Source of the DNA: Perognathus longimembris pacificus
Lineage: Eukaryota > Chordata > Mammalia > Rodentia > Heteromyidae
Assembly (NCBI RefSeq): GCF_023159225.1
Contig: NC_063172.1
Coordinates: forward strand, 36,956,832-37,020,831
Reading direction: 5' to 3'
Length of the DNA: 64,000 bases
Part shown: piece by piece, positions 42,940 through 54,918 of the stretch
Layout of the letters: each line of letters opens with the position of its first letter
Numbering within the stretch: the stretch's first letter is position 1
Made by a program: the position numbers and the translations under genes
The notes under the pieces: generated by a model
Database searches by the model: none
What the model was told of the DNA's origin: nothing
The model's input: only the letters and a program-made list of their open reading frames with translations

Positions 42940-44425
42940 TTTTGTTTCTTAATTGATACATAATAATTGCACATGTTTATGGAATATAATATAATAGTTT
43001 GATGTATGTATGTAATATTGAAATTAAGATATTTAGGATAACTATCACATCATACATTTACCATTCTTAATGGTGAAAGCATTGTAGCTACCTTGCAATA
43101 TCTAGTAAAATATTATTAATCATAGTCACTCTAAGGTACAAAGGAATACCAGATACATTTTCTCCTAATTGTAACCTTCTACCCCTTGACCAGTTAATTT
43201 CTGCCCATATTCCTCTTCTCTTCTCCTCCCAGCCTCTATCAACTGTTCTTCAGCTTCTCCTCTTTTCCCCTTCCAGATTCTAGAAATAAGTGAGATCATA
43301 TAGCATCTGTTTTCCTATGCCTGACTTTTTCTCACGATGGGCTTCAGGTTCATCTGCGTTGCTGCCAATGACAACATTTCATTCTACTTTATAGTTGATC
43401 AGTATTTCATTGTCTACACATAGCACATGATGGACACTTTGGCTATTTATATTTCTTAGCTATTGTGACATGTACTATAATAAATGTGGAGTGTACCTTG
43501 TCTTTTTGATGCATTGATTTCATTTCCTTTGGATATATATCCAGTAGTGTGATTACTAGGTTGCATGGTAGTTCCATTTGCAATTTTTTTTAGCAACCTC
43601 CATATTGTTTTTAATGATTGATGTCCTACCTTACATTTCTGCCAAGAGTATGTAAGAGCTATCTTTTTTTTCTGCACTCATGCCAGCAATTTGATGCCTT
43701 TGTCTTTTTGGTAATTGGCATTTTAATGGAGATGAAGTGATTCACATCTCCCTGGTGATTAGTGATGTTGAGCACTAAAAAAAAAATCTGTTGTCTGTAT
43801 GTCTAATTTGAGAAATCTCTAAATTTCTTATTACTCATTTAAAAATAGATTATTCTTTTTCTGTTCCTTACATCTTGTGGCTATTATCCCTGTCAGATGC
43901 ATAGTTTACAAATATTTCTTACTAGTTGTTTACTCTGTTTATTGTGAGAGACTTTTCAGTTTGATCTGCCCCCACTAGTTTATTTTTGTTTTTGCTTGGT
44001 TATCATGTCCTTATCCCAACCATCTTTTCCTAGACCATCATTATGTAGTGTCTTGCTTAGGTTTGTCCCAGGATTTCTGTCCTTCATACCTTATACTTTA
44101 GTTGCTAACCCAGCTTATGTTGACTTTTGTACAGACTGAAAATGAGTGATAGGAATCTCACTTCCTTCTGCATATGGATAGCCAGTTGCCTAGAACTAAT
44201 GATGGAAGACAGTCCTTTCTCTAGTGTGTGTTCCTGGAAGCTTTGTCCAATATCAGTGTATGTACTGATGTCTGTTTTTTTTCATCCTATTTTTCTGCCA
44301 GTAGTATTCTGGCTTTGGTTATTATATGCTGGTTTTGTGATATATTTTATTGTCAGGCAGTGTGATGCCTATAGATTTTATTTTATGATTTTACTCAATG
44401 CCATACAAATTGAGTTTAGCCTGTA
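42940..44425 (-). mobile_element. Ancient L1 (L1M-type) 3' UTR and ORF2 end
   Basis: On the plus strand in order: TTAATTGATACATAATAATT, GATGGGCTTCAGGTTCATC, CTTTGGATATATATCCAGTA, GTGTGATTACTAGGTTGCAT, GATTAGTGATGTTGAGCACT, CATATGGATAGCCAGTTGCC and GTCAGGCAGTGTGATGCC. This is the reverse complement of the standard eutherian L1M 3' UTR and ORF2 C-terminal half. It is a different, much older lineage than the L1s at 10.5, 19 and 63.5 kb, heavily mutated and non-coding. Confidence 0.88.
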
Positions 44426-46135
44426 GTGACCTCTGCACAGCACCCCCATACCTGTTATGTCAGTAATTTTATACTTATGGAATACTTATCTTTCTAGTTA
44501 TGAATAGCATTGGTTGTGACAGCAGCAATGCCTCCATAGATGTCACAGAGTTAATGCACAGTGGAAGGGAAGGATTTTTTTGGGGGGGGGTATACCTCTA
44601 TGGCATAATGGTGTAGGACTTTGGAAACATTATCAAGAGGAATTAATCAGCTTTAAAGAGTTTTTGCGGCATACATTCTATCTGTGAGGTTCATGAACAT
44701 AAAATCACACTTGATCAGCAACAAAGTATCTAAGGCATTCATATAAATAAGAGCAGGAGAACTCCATTACAGAAACATATAAAGTCTTTGGTTACTAACT
44801 TTGTTTTATCTTCTAATAAATGGTTTCAGGGAATCTCAATGAAAATATCTTTCACCATTAGGCTTTCTTTTTACTTGTGATTGTCTTTTCTCCAATTACA
44901 TGCCTGTTGCTCTCATTCCAGCTAGGAATACTGTCTGTACTCTAGACTTAGGAGCCTGAATGATTCCTGGGATGTCCTAGGATAGCTTTTCCCACACTAC
45001 CAACTTTGGCTGGCTCAAAAAGGAGAAGCCTGTCTACCATCCTGCAGTAAGTGCTTTCTGAGTACCAATCTGTAGGAAAAGTTTGAGAACTGAATTTCCC
45101 TATTATTGACTGAGTATAGCATCTATGGTTCAGTCCAGAAAGCAAAATTTCTTCCATGTATTCCAAGAACGAAGGACTTAATAGACAATGAGAGACATAT
45201 GTGGTCATTGGAAGGGCTGGTAAGAAAAGGGAGGTAGGTGGTTTGTTACATTCACCTGGAAGCCACTGAAGACGTCAAGCTACTCCAAGAAAGATCCCAC
45301 CAGTTCTCCTGGTCGCCAGCATTTAAGTGAGGAATTTCTAAAGGCTGCTCAGAAGCTACTATGAATCTCCTGCGTGTTCATGCATACGGCTGTCTGTGGG
45401 AATTATGGCCTTTCTTTAGCACACTTGCTGTGGTCGTTTTGAAAGACTGAAAATATTCTCCACCTAAATTTTGGTTTGAATATTAAGATTGATGATATTC
45501 TTACACATATCAAGAGGAGGTGCAAAGTATTATCATTCACTCAGTGAAGCTGTCTCCGGAGAGCATGGCAGGCTCCAGAGCAAACACAGAAAGCAGGGAC
45601 AAGACACTGGCTTTAAGTATAAATATATATAACTATACATACATATATAAACATAATTTCCTTGGTTTTTAGGATATGCTTTGCATATCTAAAGGGGAGG
45701 AGTTCGAACCCTTCCCTTCATTTGGGAGATTGGCTTTTGCTGTGGTCAGGAGACAGGGTTGGCATGGTTTCAGCCCATGTAACCAGAGCTGTGAAATTCT
45801 TGCTGGTGTCAAAGAAGAGTATAGCCAGGTTCTCCCAGCTTTCAAGAGATGGGGCAGAGGGGGAAGGGGAATAGTGGACAGTCCATAGTCGACATCAGAA
45901 CTGAATTTCTATTACTTATTACAAAAACATCCTGAACCATGTGGGGAAGGGGACTTTGAGGCTTTTGATGATGATGCTGAATTTAAAGCTGAAATCTAAT
46001 ATACTAGATACCATCTCAGGTCCTCTTAATGCCATCTTTCCTAGAAAACAGGGTGCCATGTGCCATGTATGTATTCTTTTTAAAGAGATAGGAGAATTAT
46101 TTTAAAAGTTAAAATAAAGACCACATTTAAAAATC
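44426..46135. other. Unique DNA
   Basis: No gene or clear repeat. Overlapping 70-codon frames at 45662-45888 and an 86-codon frame at 44948-45208 (-) are unsupported. Confidence 0.45.
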
Positions 46136-46137
46136 AA

Positions 46138-46430
46138 CCTGGAAAGCAGAGGTCGGGGGATTGGGGTTTAGGTCAGTCCAGGTAAAAAAGTTAGTGTGAC
46201 TCCCATCTCAACAAACCAGTAAGGTATTGCAGTCACAGAATTCCAGCTGTGCAGTCGATGTAGGTAGGATAATTGCCGCTCATGGTTGGCTTTCATATAA
46301 ACTACAAAACTCTACCCAGAAAAACAATAAAAAGCAAATTAACTTGGGAAGGTAGCTCAAGTGAAACAGTACTTCCTACCAAGGCTAAGATTCTGAGTGC
46401 AAATCCCAATACTGCCAATGGACAAACCAA
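46138..46430 (+). mobile_element. Old B1+ID dimeric SINE (diverged)
   Basis: Traces of a B1-like half (GGAAAGCAGAGGTCGGGGG, GTCAGTCCAGG, GACTCCCATCTCAACAAACC) are followed after a gap by an ID-like half (GGGAAGGTAGCTCAAGTGAA, TACCAAGGCTAAGATTC, GTGCAAATCCCAATACTGCC). Confidence 0.5.
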
Positions 46431-47544
46431 GATGGAGGTTACACAACCTTTAACTGTAAAAATGCAGAACAAACAGTAAATGACATCATCCATCTTATCA
46501 AATCATTAACTAAATATGAGTAAGATTTTGCTAAGAAAAGGGAACTGGCATTTGTGTATATTAAGTACATAACTGTTTAGTTTTAAAGAAATCTGTTTAA
46601 CAATGGGGAAAGTTGATTCTTGAAATACTTTGATTCAAATAGAAAGTATTCCTGAATACACTAGGCATTTAGATTGCCCCAAAGTAGACCTCTTCAGTAA
46701 TTAATGCCAAGGGCTCCCTAAAATCCCTAATTGGAGTCATGGATTCAAAAACTAAAACTCATCGTCAGTCAAAACCAATGGCAATTAGTAGATGTAGCAA
46801 CCATTTCTGCAAAGTATAGCTCATTGCTACTCAGGGTTTCAAAGTAAAGACAAAAAGATCTGTGAAAAATAAGTCATAAGCTTCAGCTTTATTTCCTTAA
46901 ACAATCTCTAAAATAAGAGCAAAAACAGCCATGGAAGGACAAATTCAAATTTGGCCCTGAATGTTGTCCATGAAAAGAATGATGACAACTGACAGTACTG
47001 TCCAGCATTCTTAAAGTAACAATGATTTCCATTTGAAATAGAGAGAACTGTGCCTTGCTGCTTGTTGAAGTCAGGTACCTCTGAGTGATGCTTTATTGTA
47101 TATTCTGAAGCACATCTTTCCAGGTAATGAGGTGTGAGAGTGAGTGATAAGCACATAGAAGGTGGAAGAGAACAAAATCATAAAACAAGCAGGTTCACCT
47201 TATTCATGATTTCATACAGTAAATGACTTCTTTTACTAAAAATGTTGAGTATGGAGACCTAAAATTTTTTTTCAGGCTATTATTTTCCTTTTAAATAACT
47301 AGCTTAGAGTTGCAATTTCCAGATAATTTTACTTTAATTTGTGAAGTAGTTTTAACATGTATCATGAAAAACAAACTATAGTTTAATGTGCAAGGACAGA
47401 CTCTTGTAAGAAAATGTAAAAAAAATCATTCATGAAGATTTTACATCCTGTAAATCCATAGTTTTACAGCATGAAGACTTTAGTTAATAATTGCAGAAGG
47501 AGTGGCAGAAGTTATAATTGGTTAGCATTACTTTTAAATACATT
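46431..47544. other. Unique DNA
   Basis: Nothing recognised; an 82-codon frame at 46908-47156 (-) is unsupported. Confidence 0.4.
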
Positions 47545-47610
47545 TGATTTACATTATTTCACTTGATCCTATGAAGAAGACATTCTGATTACTTTTGTAT
47601 CCACTATACA
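47545..47610 (-). mobile_element. Possible MIR fragment
   Basis: TTACATTATTTCACTTGATC, CTATGAAGAAGACATTCTG resemble the reverse complement of the MIR 3' half. Short and uncertain. Confidence 0.35.
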
Positions 47611-47663
47611 GTTTTAAAGACTGAACTTTAAGAATTTTAATTATTGTATTATAATTAATTATT

Positions 47664-47757
47664 TTTGAGACAGGGTCTTGCTATATAGTTCTCTTGATAT
47701 TTTTCTGCCCCAATTCCTGGGTGAGTTCTGGGATTATAGGTGTGTGCTACCCCATAT
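47664..47757 (-). mobile_element. B1-like SINE fragment
   Basis: TTGAGACAGGGTCTTGCTAT, ATAGTTCTCTTG, AATTCCTGGGTGAGTTCTGG, GATTATAGGTGTGTGCTACC: a monomeric B1 on the minus strand with its middle altered. Confidence 0.75.
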
Positions 47758-48068
47758 ATCTTAAGGTTAATTATATTTTTTTTAAAGCTCAACTATATCT
47801 ACCCAAAATGTCAAAGGGAAACATAAATACACATACTTCCTGTCTCAATTTTTTTTACAATGCCGTGATGTCTCTAAGTATATCCTACTAGAACCTGTGA
47901 TTTAGCTATTTCTAATAAATGCTTTTGACTTTTGTAGTTTTTCATATAAAAGTATGAATTGAACTTGTTTCCCTTCAAGAGCAAGTTCTGATCTGGATCC
48001 AAAGAATTTCAAATAAAGATAAAGTACCATGTTACTTTTACTAAAATGCATATCCTTCTTTTGTTATT

Positions 48069-48298
48069 ATTATTATTATTGTTGTTATTTTTTTTTTTTT
48101 TTTTGGCCAGTCCTGGGCCTTGGACTCAGGGCCTGAGCACCATTCCTGGCTTCTTCCGGCTCAAGGCTAGCACTCTGCCACCTGAGCCACAGCGCCCCTT
48201 CTGGCCATTTTCCATATATGTGGTGCTGGGGAATCGAACTGAGAGCTTCATGTGTAGGAGGCAAGCACTCTTGCCACTAGGCCATATTCCCAGCCCGT
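48069..48298 (-). mobile_element. IDL-Geo-type SINE (copy 10), 'GAGAGCTTCATGTG' variant, ATT-rich tail
   Basis: A 12-bp target-site duplication TCTTTTGTTATT (48057-48068 and 48299-48310). Between the left copy and the T tract lies (ATT)n/GTT sequence, part of the element's tail. The body shares GCGCCCCTTCTGG, TTTTCCATATATG and GAGAGCTTCATGTGTAGGAG with the copy at 15550. Confidence 0.92.
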
Positions 48299-48627
48299 CT
48301 TTTGTTATTTTGAATATTTGGAAAGTTACAGAAAAGTAAAGAGAAGTAATATTAAGTTCACCAATGAAATTGTCTTAGTTTCACCATTTTGGGGAGACTT
48401 TTGGACATAGAAAGTTGAGGCTCTCTTAAATATCATAGTAATTTTCCTAGTCATTGAACATTTTATTGGTAATGGCATATGTCTTTGTTAACGTTCTTAA
48501 TAGTCTCATTTTTTAGAACATTTGTGGAACAATATAGACATTATCATTTTTACTCAAGGATTATACATTTAGTCTTTCATTTCTATAAGGCAAATAAGGA
48601 TAATTTCATGAAAATGCTTTGAAGCAG

Positions 48628-48862
48628 CTGGAAGATGATGGCTTACATTTGTAATCCTAGTTATTCAGGAGGCTGAGATCTGAGGATTGTGGTTCAAAGA
48701 CAGCCTTAGCAGGAAAGTCCATGAGACTCTTATCTCCAATTAAGCACCAAAAAGCAGCTAGAAATCGAGCTGTGGCTCAAGAAGTAAAACACTAAACCTG
48801 AGCAAAGGAGCTCTGGGACAGTGTCCAGGCCCTGACTTCAAGCCCCAGGATTGCACACCCAC
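48628..48862 (+). mobile_element. Older B1+ID-type dimeric SINE, plus strand
   Basis: GATGGCTTACATTTGTAATC, CTAGTTATTCAGGAGGCTGA, GATCTGAGGATTGTGGTTC, TCCATGAGACTCTTATCTCC, then GAGCTGTGGCTCAAGAAGTA and GACAGTGTCCAGGCCCTGAC. The GGAGGCTGAG motif is the 7SL/B1 hallmark. Confidence 0.85.
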
Positions 48863-48954
48863 ACAAAACTGAGTTGAAGCACAACTTTCAATTAAATGTC
48901 AAGCATATGACTTACTGAGGATAGGCATTTTTTCCCTATTAAATGAGTTTGTTT

Positions 48955-49030
48955 GGGGGTGACAATTTAACTCAGAGGTACAGTGCCTAGTATGTACAAA
49001 ACTCTGGGTTCAATCCCTTAAGCCACAAGA
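48955..49030 (+). mobile_element. ID-like monomer SINE, diverged
   Basis: GGGGGTGACAATTTAACTCA, GAGGTACAGTGCCTAGTATG, ACTCTGGGTTCAATCCC: one ID monomer without a right half. Confidence 0.6.
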
Positions 49031-49534
49031 AAAAATGTGCATATATTGATCAATTTAATGATCCTTAGGTCTTGCCTAGGACATGAAAACAATTACAATA
49101 GTGATTTGAATGAAAATGTAGATACATATTTTATTAAGATGGTATTAGTGTTGCTTTAGGAGTAACTTTTTACTTATTGATTACAGTTTGGCATTTACTG
49201 AGTAAAAAGTAGGGCTTTGGTACCATGGAAACACCAAAAGAGTGAGCTTAATTTTCCATGCTCTCTTTTATGAATTGTGTGAATTTGCCATTACTATTTC
49301 CAAGAATTCTCTTTCTGGTTATTCTTTATTCTTCAGCTCTCAGTTCAGGTATTACTTCTTCAAAGAGATCTGACACAAAATCTACCCCTGTCCAATGGGA
49401 ATATTCCCAGTTCTCAGGTGCTTTCTCATGTCACAATTTTTATTGTACTTAACATAAAGTGAAATGATCTTTCTATGTTTCTGCATTATTGTCTATTCCC
49501 TTTCCTTAGAGGCTCATTTTATAGAAACAGTCAC
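49031..49534. other. Unique DNA
   Basis: Nothing recognised. Confidence 0.4.
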
Positions 49535-49600
49535 CTAACTTGTATATCAAATAACACCTGGAACATAGTAGGCACTTTATTAATAGTTGATGAACAAAAG
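49535..49600 (+). mobile_element. MIR 3' end fragment
   Basis: AATAACACCTGGAACATAGT, AGGCACTTTATTAATAGTTG follow the MIR tail (…cctggcacatagtaagcgctcaataaatgtt…). Confidence 0.55.
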
Positions 49601-49907
49601 CATATAGCAGTAGTTTTCAAGAGGTCATATCCTCAAAGGCTACTTAGAATGACTTTTACATGTGTGAGAATAAGGTAGGATAATGTGGTAGTCTGTATAC
49701 CACAGCACTGGAAATTGTTCTTACATACATAATCAACAATGTACACATTGATGTCTGTTTGAAGAATCATAGCCTTAAAGAATGATAGGTTTGAACCCTT
49801 TAGGTTTGCATCATGTGAATATTAATAATATCTTTGCTCATTTTTCTTAGGAGATAGCAGCATTCAGAATAGTCATTTCTGAACTCAGCTATTTAACTCA
49901 TTCTTAG

Positions 49908-50140
49908 ACCCAGGACAATGGTTCATGCTTGTAATTCCTGCTGTATAGGAAATATAAGTAAGAGGATGGCTGTCTAATGCTGGCCAACCATAAGGATCTT
50001 ATCTGAAACAAAACAAAAAATTAAACTCAACTAAAGGGACAAGGGTTGGGGAAATGATTGAATTGGTAAAACACTTTTCTAGCTAATGTGAGGCCTGGGT
50101 TAACACCCTAGAATCACCAAAATAATAATAACAATAATAA
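49908..50140 (+). mobile_element. Old B1+ID dimeric SINE
   Basis: CAGGACAATGGTTCATGCTT, GTAATTCCTGCTG, GCTGGCCAACCATAAGGATC, TTATCTGAAAC (B1-like), an A-rich linker, then GGGTTGGGGAAATGATTGAA, GGCCTGGGTTAACACCC (ID-like) and an AATAAT-rich tail. Confidence 0.7.
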
Positions 50141-51974
50141 TCCATTTGGTTTTTTTTTTCTTGATATCTCTATCATATAGATGACACATGCTAAGAGATA
50201 TGTCTTAAAGCACTAACTTACATAGAAAAATATAACAAAATGGTTTTAAACCAGAAACTTAAGCATCTTGCTGTAAAATTTGTTAAAACTCTGAGGGATA
50301 GAGTTTTGCTTTGTTTCATTTCCCATTGGAGTCTCAGTAATTGATATTTGCCATTGAACTTGGGGGCTTGCAGGATTTTATGGATGAAAATCACAATGTC
50401 AGACACTGAATCTAAGAAGTATTATATAACTCCTTGGTATAATCAGGGCTTGTTTTCAAAGTTTTGATAGGTGGACTAGAAGAATCATCTTGATTTTCAA
50501 AAAACAATTGTATTTGCCAAGTAGAATAACATCCCCAATCAAAATGACAGGGTGTTGAGTTTTACTTAACATTTTAGCAATCTGTTGCATCATTTTAACT
50601 AGCTGGATATTACAAGTCCTTCAGGCCTCTTTCCTGCCCTTAAAACTGTATCCTCACATCGTGCAGAACCTGTGGTGTCTGCAGTGGCCTTCCTGAAAAT
50701 GCTTCCTTGCGTGGGGCTTGTAAAGTGCTCCATCACCTTGATCATGCTTGTACTTTATATACCATCTTCTTCTGGGAGTTAGGGAATAAATAATATATAA
50801 ATATATAAAACTATAGCCTGATGTTACATAGTACAAGAGGGAAAAAAGATTTCTTTCAGCATGTGGTTTTTCTGATATCAAGCTAAAATGTAGTTGCCTT
50901 GTTTTATAGAGATTTGGTCAAAAAGTCTTTGTCAGAAATATCTAGCAGTGATTGCTTTAGTGGAAAGGCACTCAAGCCTTTCAGAGATATAAAGCTGTGT
51001 ATACTATTTCCTGCTTCTATAATTCAGAAACCTGGCTAAATCATATAAATTTTATTGTCCCACTGGGTTTTGACTTTTATACATAAGAGTTGACTTATCT
51101 CAAAGTCTTTTTCAAGTGACATTCTTGCAGATGTCTTCCCCTCTCCTCCCCCTGCTTTTACTTTACTCCTTTGCAAGCTCAGCAACTGCACTCTTGTGAG
51201 CTAAGCCTGTTCTTAGAATTTTTCCAAGGAGATATGGAGGTTTAATCAACCCTAGTCTCTGGAAGGAACAGTGATGGGAAACTTGATATTGAAAGGTGAC
51301 AAGATGGCAGTCAGTTCATCCCACCACAACCTTGTGACTCTTACTTTGCTATCACACAATACGACACAGCAGGCCACATTTCATATTATCCCTTTCATAT
51401 TGTTCTCTGCTTATGACTCCTTTGAGGACTGGCATGACCTCAAACGGAAGTTCGGCAAAACCAGATGTGAACCTTGTGAGATGTATGGTGGTCCCTGGAG
51501 CGATGGGTTTACAGTTTCAAGCTCCTCGGGGTGGAGAGCCAAAGCAAACCTTATGAAATAGAGAACAAAAATGACTTCACATTTTACAACTTAGTTTTTT
51601 TTGTTCATTTCATGAGCATCAGCAAAAACAATCTACTTAACAAAATAAAAGCCTACATTTACCTAGATATTGACTTTATCAAAGAAAACAGGAAAATAGA
51701 TGAGGCATAGTTGATAGTAGAAAGGACCAAGGAATGAATAAGTTAGTCTTGCTGCTGAAGTAAAATAATATTCAAATTTTAGCTTTCAAGTAGATAATAA
51801 TGTCTACATCTCTCAATAAATGTTATAAAAATTATAGGAAAGTGCTAATCATATGCACTAAATCTTTATTTTATTTTTTTATTCCAGAATCCACACCAAG
51901 ACTTATGTCCTCAGATATTGGAGAAGTTCTCAAGAAGTGTACATGCATTGACTTAGGCATTAAACAGATCAACA
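50141..51974. other. Unique DNA
   Basis: No repeat recognised. A 96-codon frame at 51271-51561 (+) contains a DWHDLKRKFG stretch and two CxxC-like cysteines, but no start context, splice signal or domain supports a gene. Confidence 0.4.
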
Positions 51975-52075
51975 GCAGTGAAATATTCAATTCATTCTTT
52001 TTATACATATTTATTTAGCACCTTTATAGTAACAAGCAATCTGCTAGATTAGAAACACAGCAGTTGACTAGAAAT
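51975..52075. mobile_element. L2/old-LINE-like fragment
   Basis: ATTCAATTCATTC, CATATTTATTTAGCACC, AACAAGCAATCTGCTAG and GAAACACAGCAGTTGACTAG follow the generic '…tatttattgagcacc … gtgctagg … acagcagtgaac' order. Confidence 0.45.
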
Positions 52076-52289
52076 AAATACCTCAGTTAGCTCCTGGTTC
52101 TGGTGCTATGACATGTACCTGCATTCTAAGTCAGCCTGGGATGAGGTTGAGAAGCACAGAAAGCTTTCTGGATAAAGTAGTGCTCAGTCTGAATTCCATA
52201 ACACTGGCCATATGTAGCCAGGCAGACAGAGGCAAGGCAAAATGATGTGGCTTAGGTGCTGAAATTGAAAAGGTCATTGGCATTTAATT

Positions 52290-52293
<4 letters not shown>

Positions 52294-52328
<35 letters not shown>

Positions 52329-52518
52329 CAGTCTTGGGCCTTGGACTCAGGGCCTGAGCACTGTCCCTGGCTTCCTTTTGCTCAAGGCTAGCACTCTGCC
52401 ACTTGAGCCACAGTGCCACTTCTGGCCGTTTTCTGTATATGTGGTGCTGGGGAATCGAACCCAGGGCCTCATGTATACGAGGCAAGCTCTCTTGCCACTA
52501 GGCCGTATCCCCAGCCCC
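52294..52518 (-). mobile_element. IDL-Geo-type dimeric SINE (copy 11)
   Basis: T tract of about 35 bases, complete dimer, ending TATCCCCAGCCCC. A perfect 17-bp target-site duplication TTGGCATTTAATTTCTT lies at 52277-52293 and 52519-52535. Confidence 0.94.
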
Positions 52519-52774
52519 TTGGCATTTAATTTCTTAAAGCAAACTTCCCATCTTGTGTTCAGTAAAGCTGTATACTTCTATATAGAAGAAAAAAAATAGT
52601 ACCTTTATTCTTAGGAATACCTAGAGGTATTTCAACTATTTCTTGTAGTAGAGTTTTCCCTTTGATTTGATTTCTATGTTGCAGCTCAATATCCTCTTAA
52701 GGACTGTGTGCTTAGTCATGGTGGTATGTCACATAATGTGGTCTCGTGCATTGGTGAAGAATCAGTGTAATACT

Positions 52775-52950
52775 ACAGAAATTAGGTTCCAGTTCTTTGC
52801 ATTCTACAACTTATTGGCTGAGTAGCTTTTACTTCTTTGGAATTCAGTTTCAATCTATCTTAGGGATATTAATGCTGAGCCATGTCTGACAAGAGTCATG
52901 GTAAGGATCAAATGATTGTGTTAGTGATATTTCACCATTAGAATTAATAT
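52775..52950 (+). mobile_element. MIR fragment
   Basis: AATTAGGTTCCAGTTCTTTG, AACTTATTGGCTGAGTAGCT, GGAATTCAGTTTCAATC, GGTAAGGATCAAATGATTG follow MIR from its middle to the 3' half. Confidence 0.5.
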
Positions 52951-53062
52951 ACATCTTGATGAAGATAACTTGAGTATGTTCATATGATTAGCACTTTCCT
53001 ATAATTTGGCTTTGTCAATATTATTGAAAGAGAATGAGAGCAGCTTGCTCAGTGTTATATAG

Positions 53063-53292
53063 AGTAGTCCCTTGGTATCTGTAGCAAATTGGTTTCAGGG
53101 ACTGCCTGTGAATCCTGAAAATCTGCAGATATTCAAGTTCTTTATACACAGGAGCATTCTTGGTATGTTCACATCATCTCTTGATTATTTATAATACAAA
53201 ACCAGTGCAAATTTTATGTAAGTATTTGTTACACTGTGTTTTTTTTTATGGAATAATGACAAGATCACAGGTCATTACATGGTTCAGTTTGG
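53063..53292 (+). mobile_element. MER2-like Tigger (Tc1/mariner) DNA transposon fragment
   Basis: Starts AGTAGTCCCTTGGTATCTGT, then GGTTTCAGGGACTGCC, GAAAATCTGCAGATATTCAA, ATCATCTCTTGATTATTTAT, AATACAAAACCAGTGCAAAT, GTTACACTGTG and GGAATAATGACAAGATCAC. This order matches the non-autonomous MER2/Tigger elements of eutherians as I remember them. The 3' terminal inverted repeat is not visible, so it is truncated and immobile. Confidence 0.75.
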
Positions 53293-54023
53293 ATGTAATA
53301 ATTTCCCCTTGACTACTTCTGACCTATAGTATGTTGAAGCTTCACATGCTGACCCTTCGAGACAGAGCTGGAACAAATAGGAAAACCAGAAGTCAGACGC
53401 AAGTTTATTTAACCTCATTTCATCTTTTTACAACAGAGACAATGCCTTTTCCTGAATCTTATAATCTATCCCATTATCTTGAGGAATCTTGCTTACTTGG
53501 GACATATAAAGTCCTTGGTCATCTTCATTGTCATGCCTTATAGTCTTCCCAAAGTGGGCTTCATAGCTACAATCCTCTCACTTCAGATTCTTTCCTTAAT
53601 TATCTAAAACCTAATAATGCGGAGTGGGGAAGAGAACAGGAACCATAAAAAGAGAAACCATTGGCTCCTGTTTCCCTGAGTGGCCAAGCTCTCCTGACTT
53701 AGAACCCTCACTATCTGATAAATTCCACCCATCCCTAATTCTACAGGCCTACTCTGATTTTGCAGTCTAAGGCCAATAAGAGTTAATTCAGGAGAAAAGG
53801 AATAGGGAACCAGTGAGCCATTGAGCCATTACAGAAAGCTTTTTAACTGGCTGGATAAGGAAAACACCTAGAATTACTCATAAACAAAGTTTCCTTTTCA
53901 AAACTTAATATTTGGTAAGATACATAGTTGTTACATTGGCTAGCCTTTATTTTAATGGAATGAATTTAATACCATAGTTGGTAAAATTACATCCACGACT
54001 TTATGTCATAGCCACCATTTACA

Positions 54024-54025
<2 letters not shown>
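53293..54025. other. Unique DNA
   Basis: Nothing recognised. Confidence 0.4.

Positions 54026-54063
<38 letters not shown>
54026..54063. repeat. (TG)n microsatellite
   Basis: About 18 uninterrupted units. Confidence 0.97.
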
Positions 54064-54066
<3 letters not shown>

Positions 54067-54524
54067 AAACTTTGTAGTATAATGGTGTCATTTCCCTAAC
54101 TGGGATTTACTTTGACAGTGCTAGACATCTAAGTTACTTAAAAACAGTAAACAGTTAATTGCCCATACATGAATATATACTATAAATTTCACTACGTTTA
54201 TCAAGATGACACTTAAAATGTCTTTAAGAGTTTTGGTTAGAATATACTACTTGTACTGTATATTTAGTAGTCTTAGAGAAATCCTTAGAAGTAGCAACTA
54301 GTGCTACTCTGAAAAGGGTGAATGTCTTTTTATATTATTCACTACGTTTGTGAAATTTTAATGTCTTAACAATTCAACATAGTGCTAGAAGCAGTTGTGC
54401 TTTTAATAATCCCCCAACTTACTGTGTTTTATGATTTTTGCTAAAACTGAAATTTTGTGGCTTCTGATTTGGATATAAGGTGTTTTGACAAGAATGGATT
54501 TCTATACAGACTATTTTCTCATTC

Positions 54525-54918
54525 CTTACAGGGTAAAGATATCATTTCAGTTCACTGTGTTCCATCCCATTTCTCTGTATTGGTACCTTCTCCATTTCAG
54601 AAACTCTTAATGCTAGCTTGTGGTTCATACTTTTTTTTTTTTTTTACCTTGCCTTTGATAACTTCAGTTTTTACTGGGACAGAAAACCTATGTATTCAAT
54701 GAGCTGACAGTCACTGTGACCATCTTACAGGGTAAAGATATCATTGCAGTTCACTGTGTTCCATCCCATTTCTCTGTATTGGTACCTTCTCCATTTCAGA
54801 AACTCTTAATGCTAGCATATGGTTCATACATTTTCTTACCTTGCCTTTGATAACTTCAGTTACTGGGACAGAAAACCTATGTATTCAATGAGCTGACAGT
54901 CACTGTGACCATCTTACA
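54525..54918. repeat. Tandem duplication of about 199 bp
   Basis: Unit 1 runs from 54525 (CTTACAGGGTAAAGATATC) to 54723; unit 2 from 54724 to about 54918. Both contain TCTGTATTGGTACCTTCTCC and TATTCAATGAGCTGACAGTC. They differ by a few substitutions and by a T tract in unit 1 that is shorter in unit 2. The boundary motif CTTACA occurs at both ends and the middle, pointing to a microhomology-mediated or slippage event. No repeat family recognised. Confidence 0.95.
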
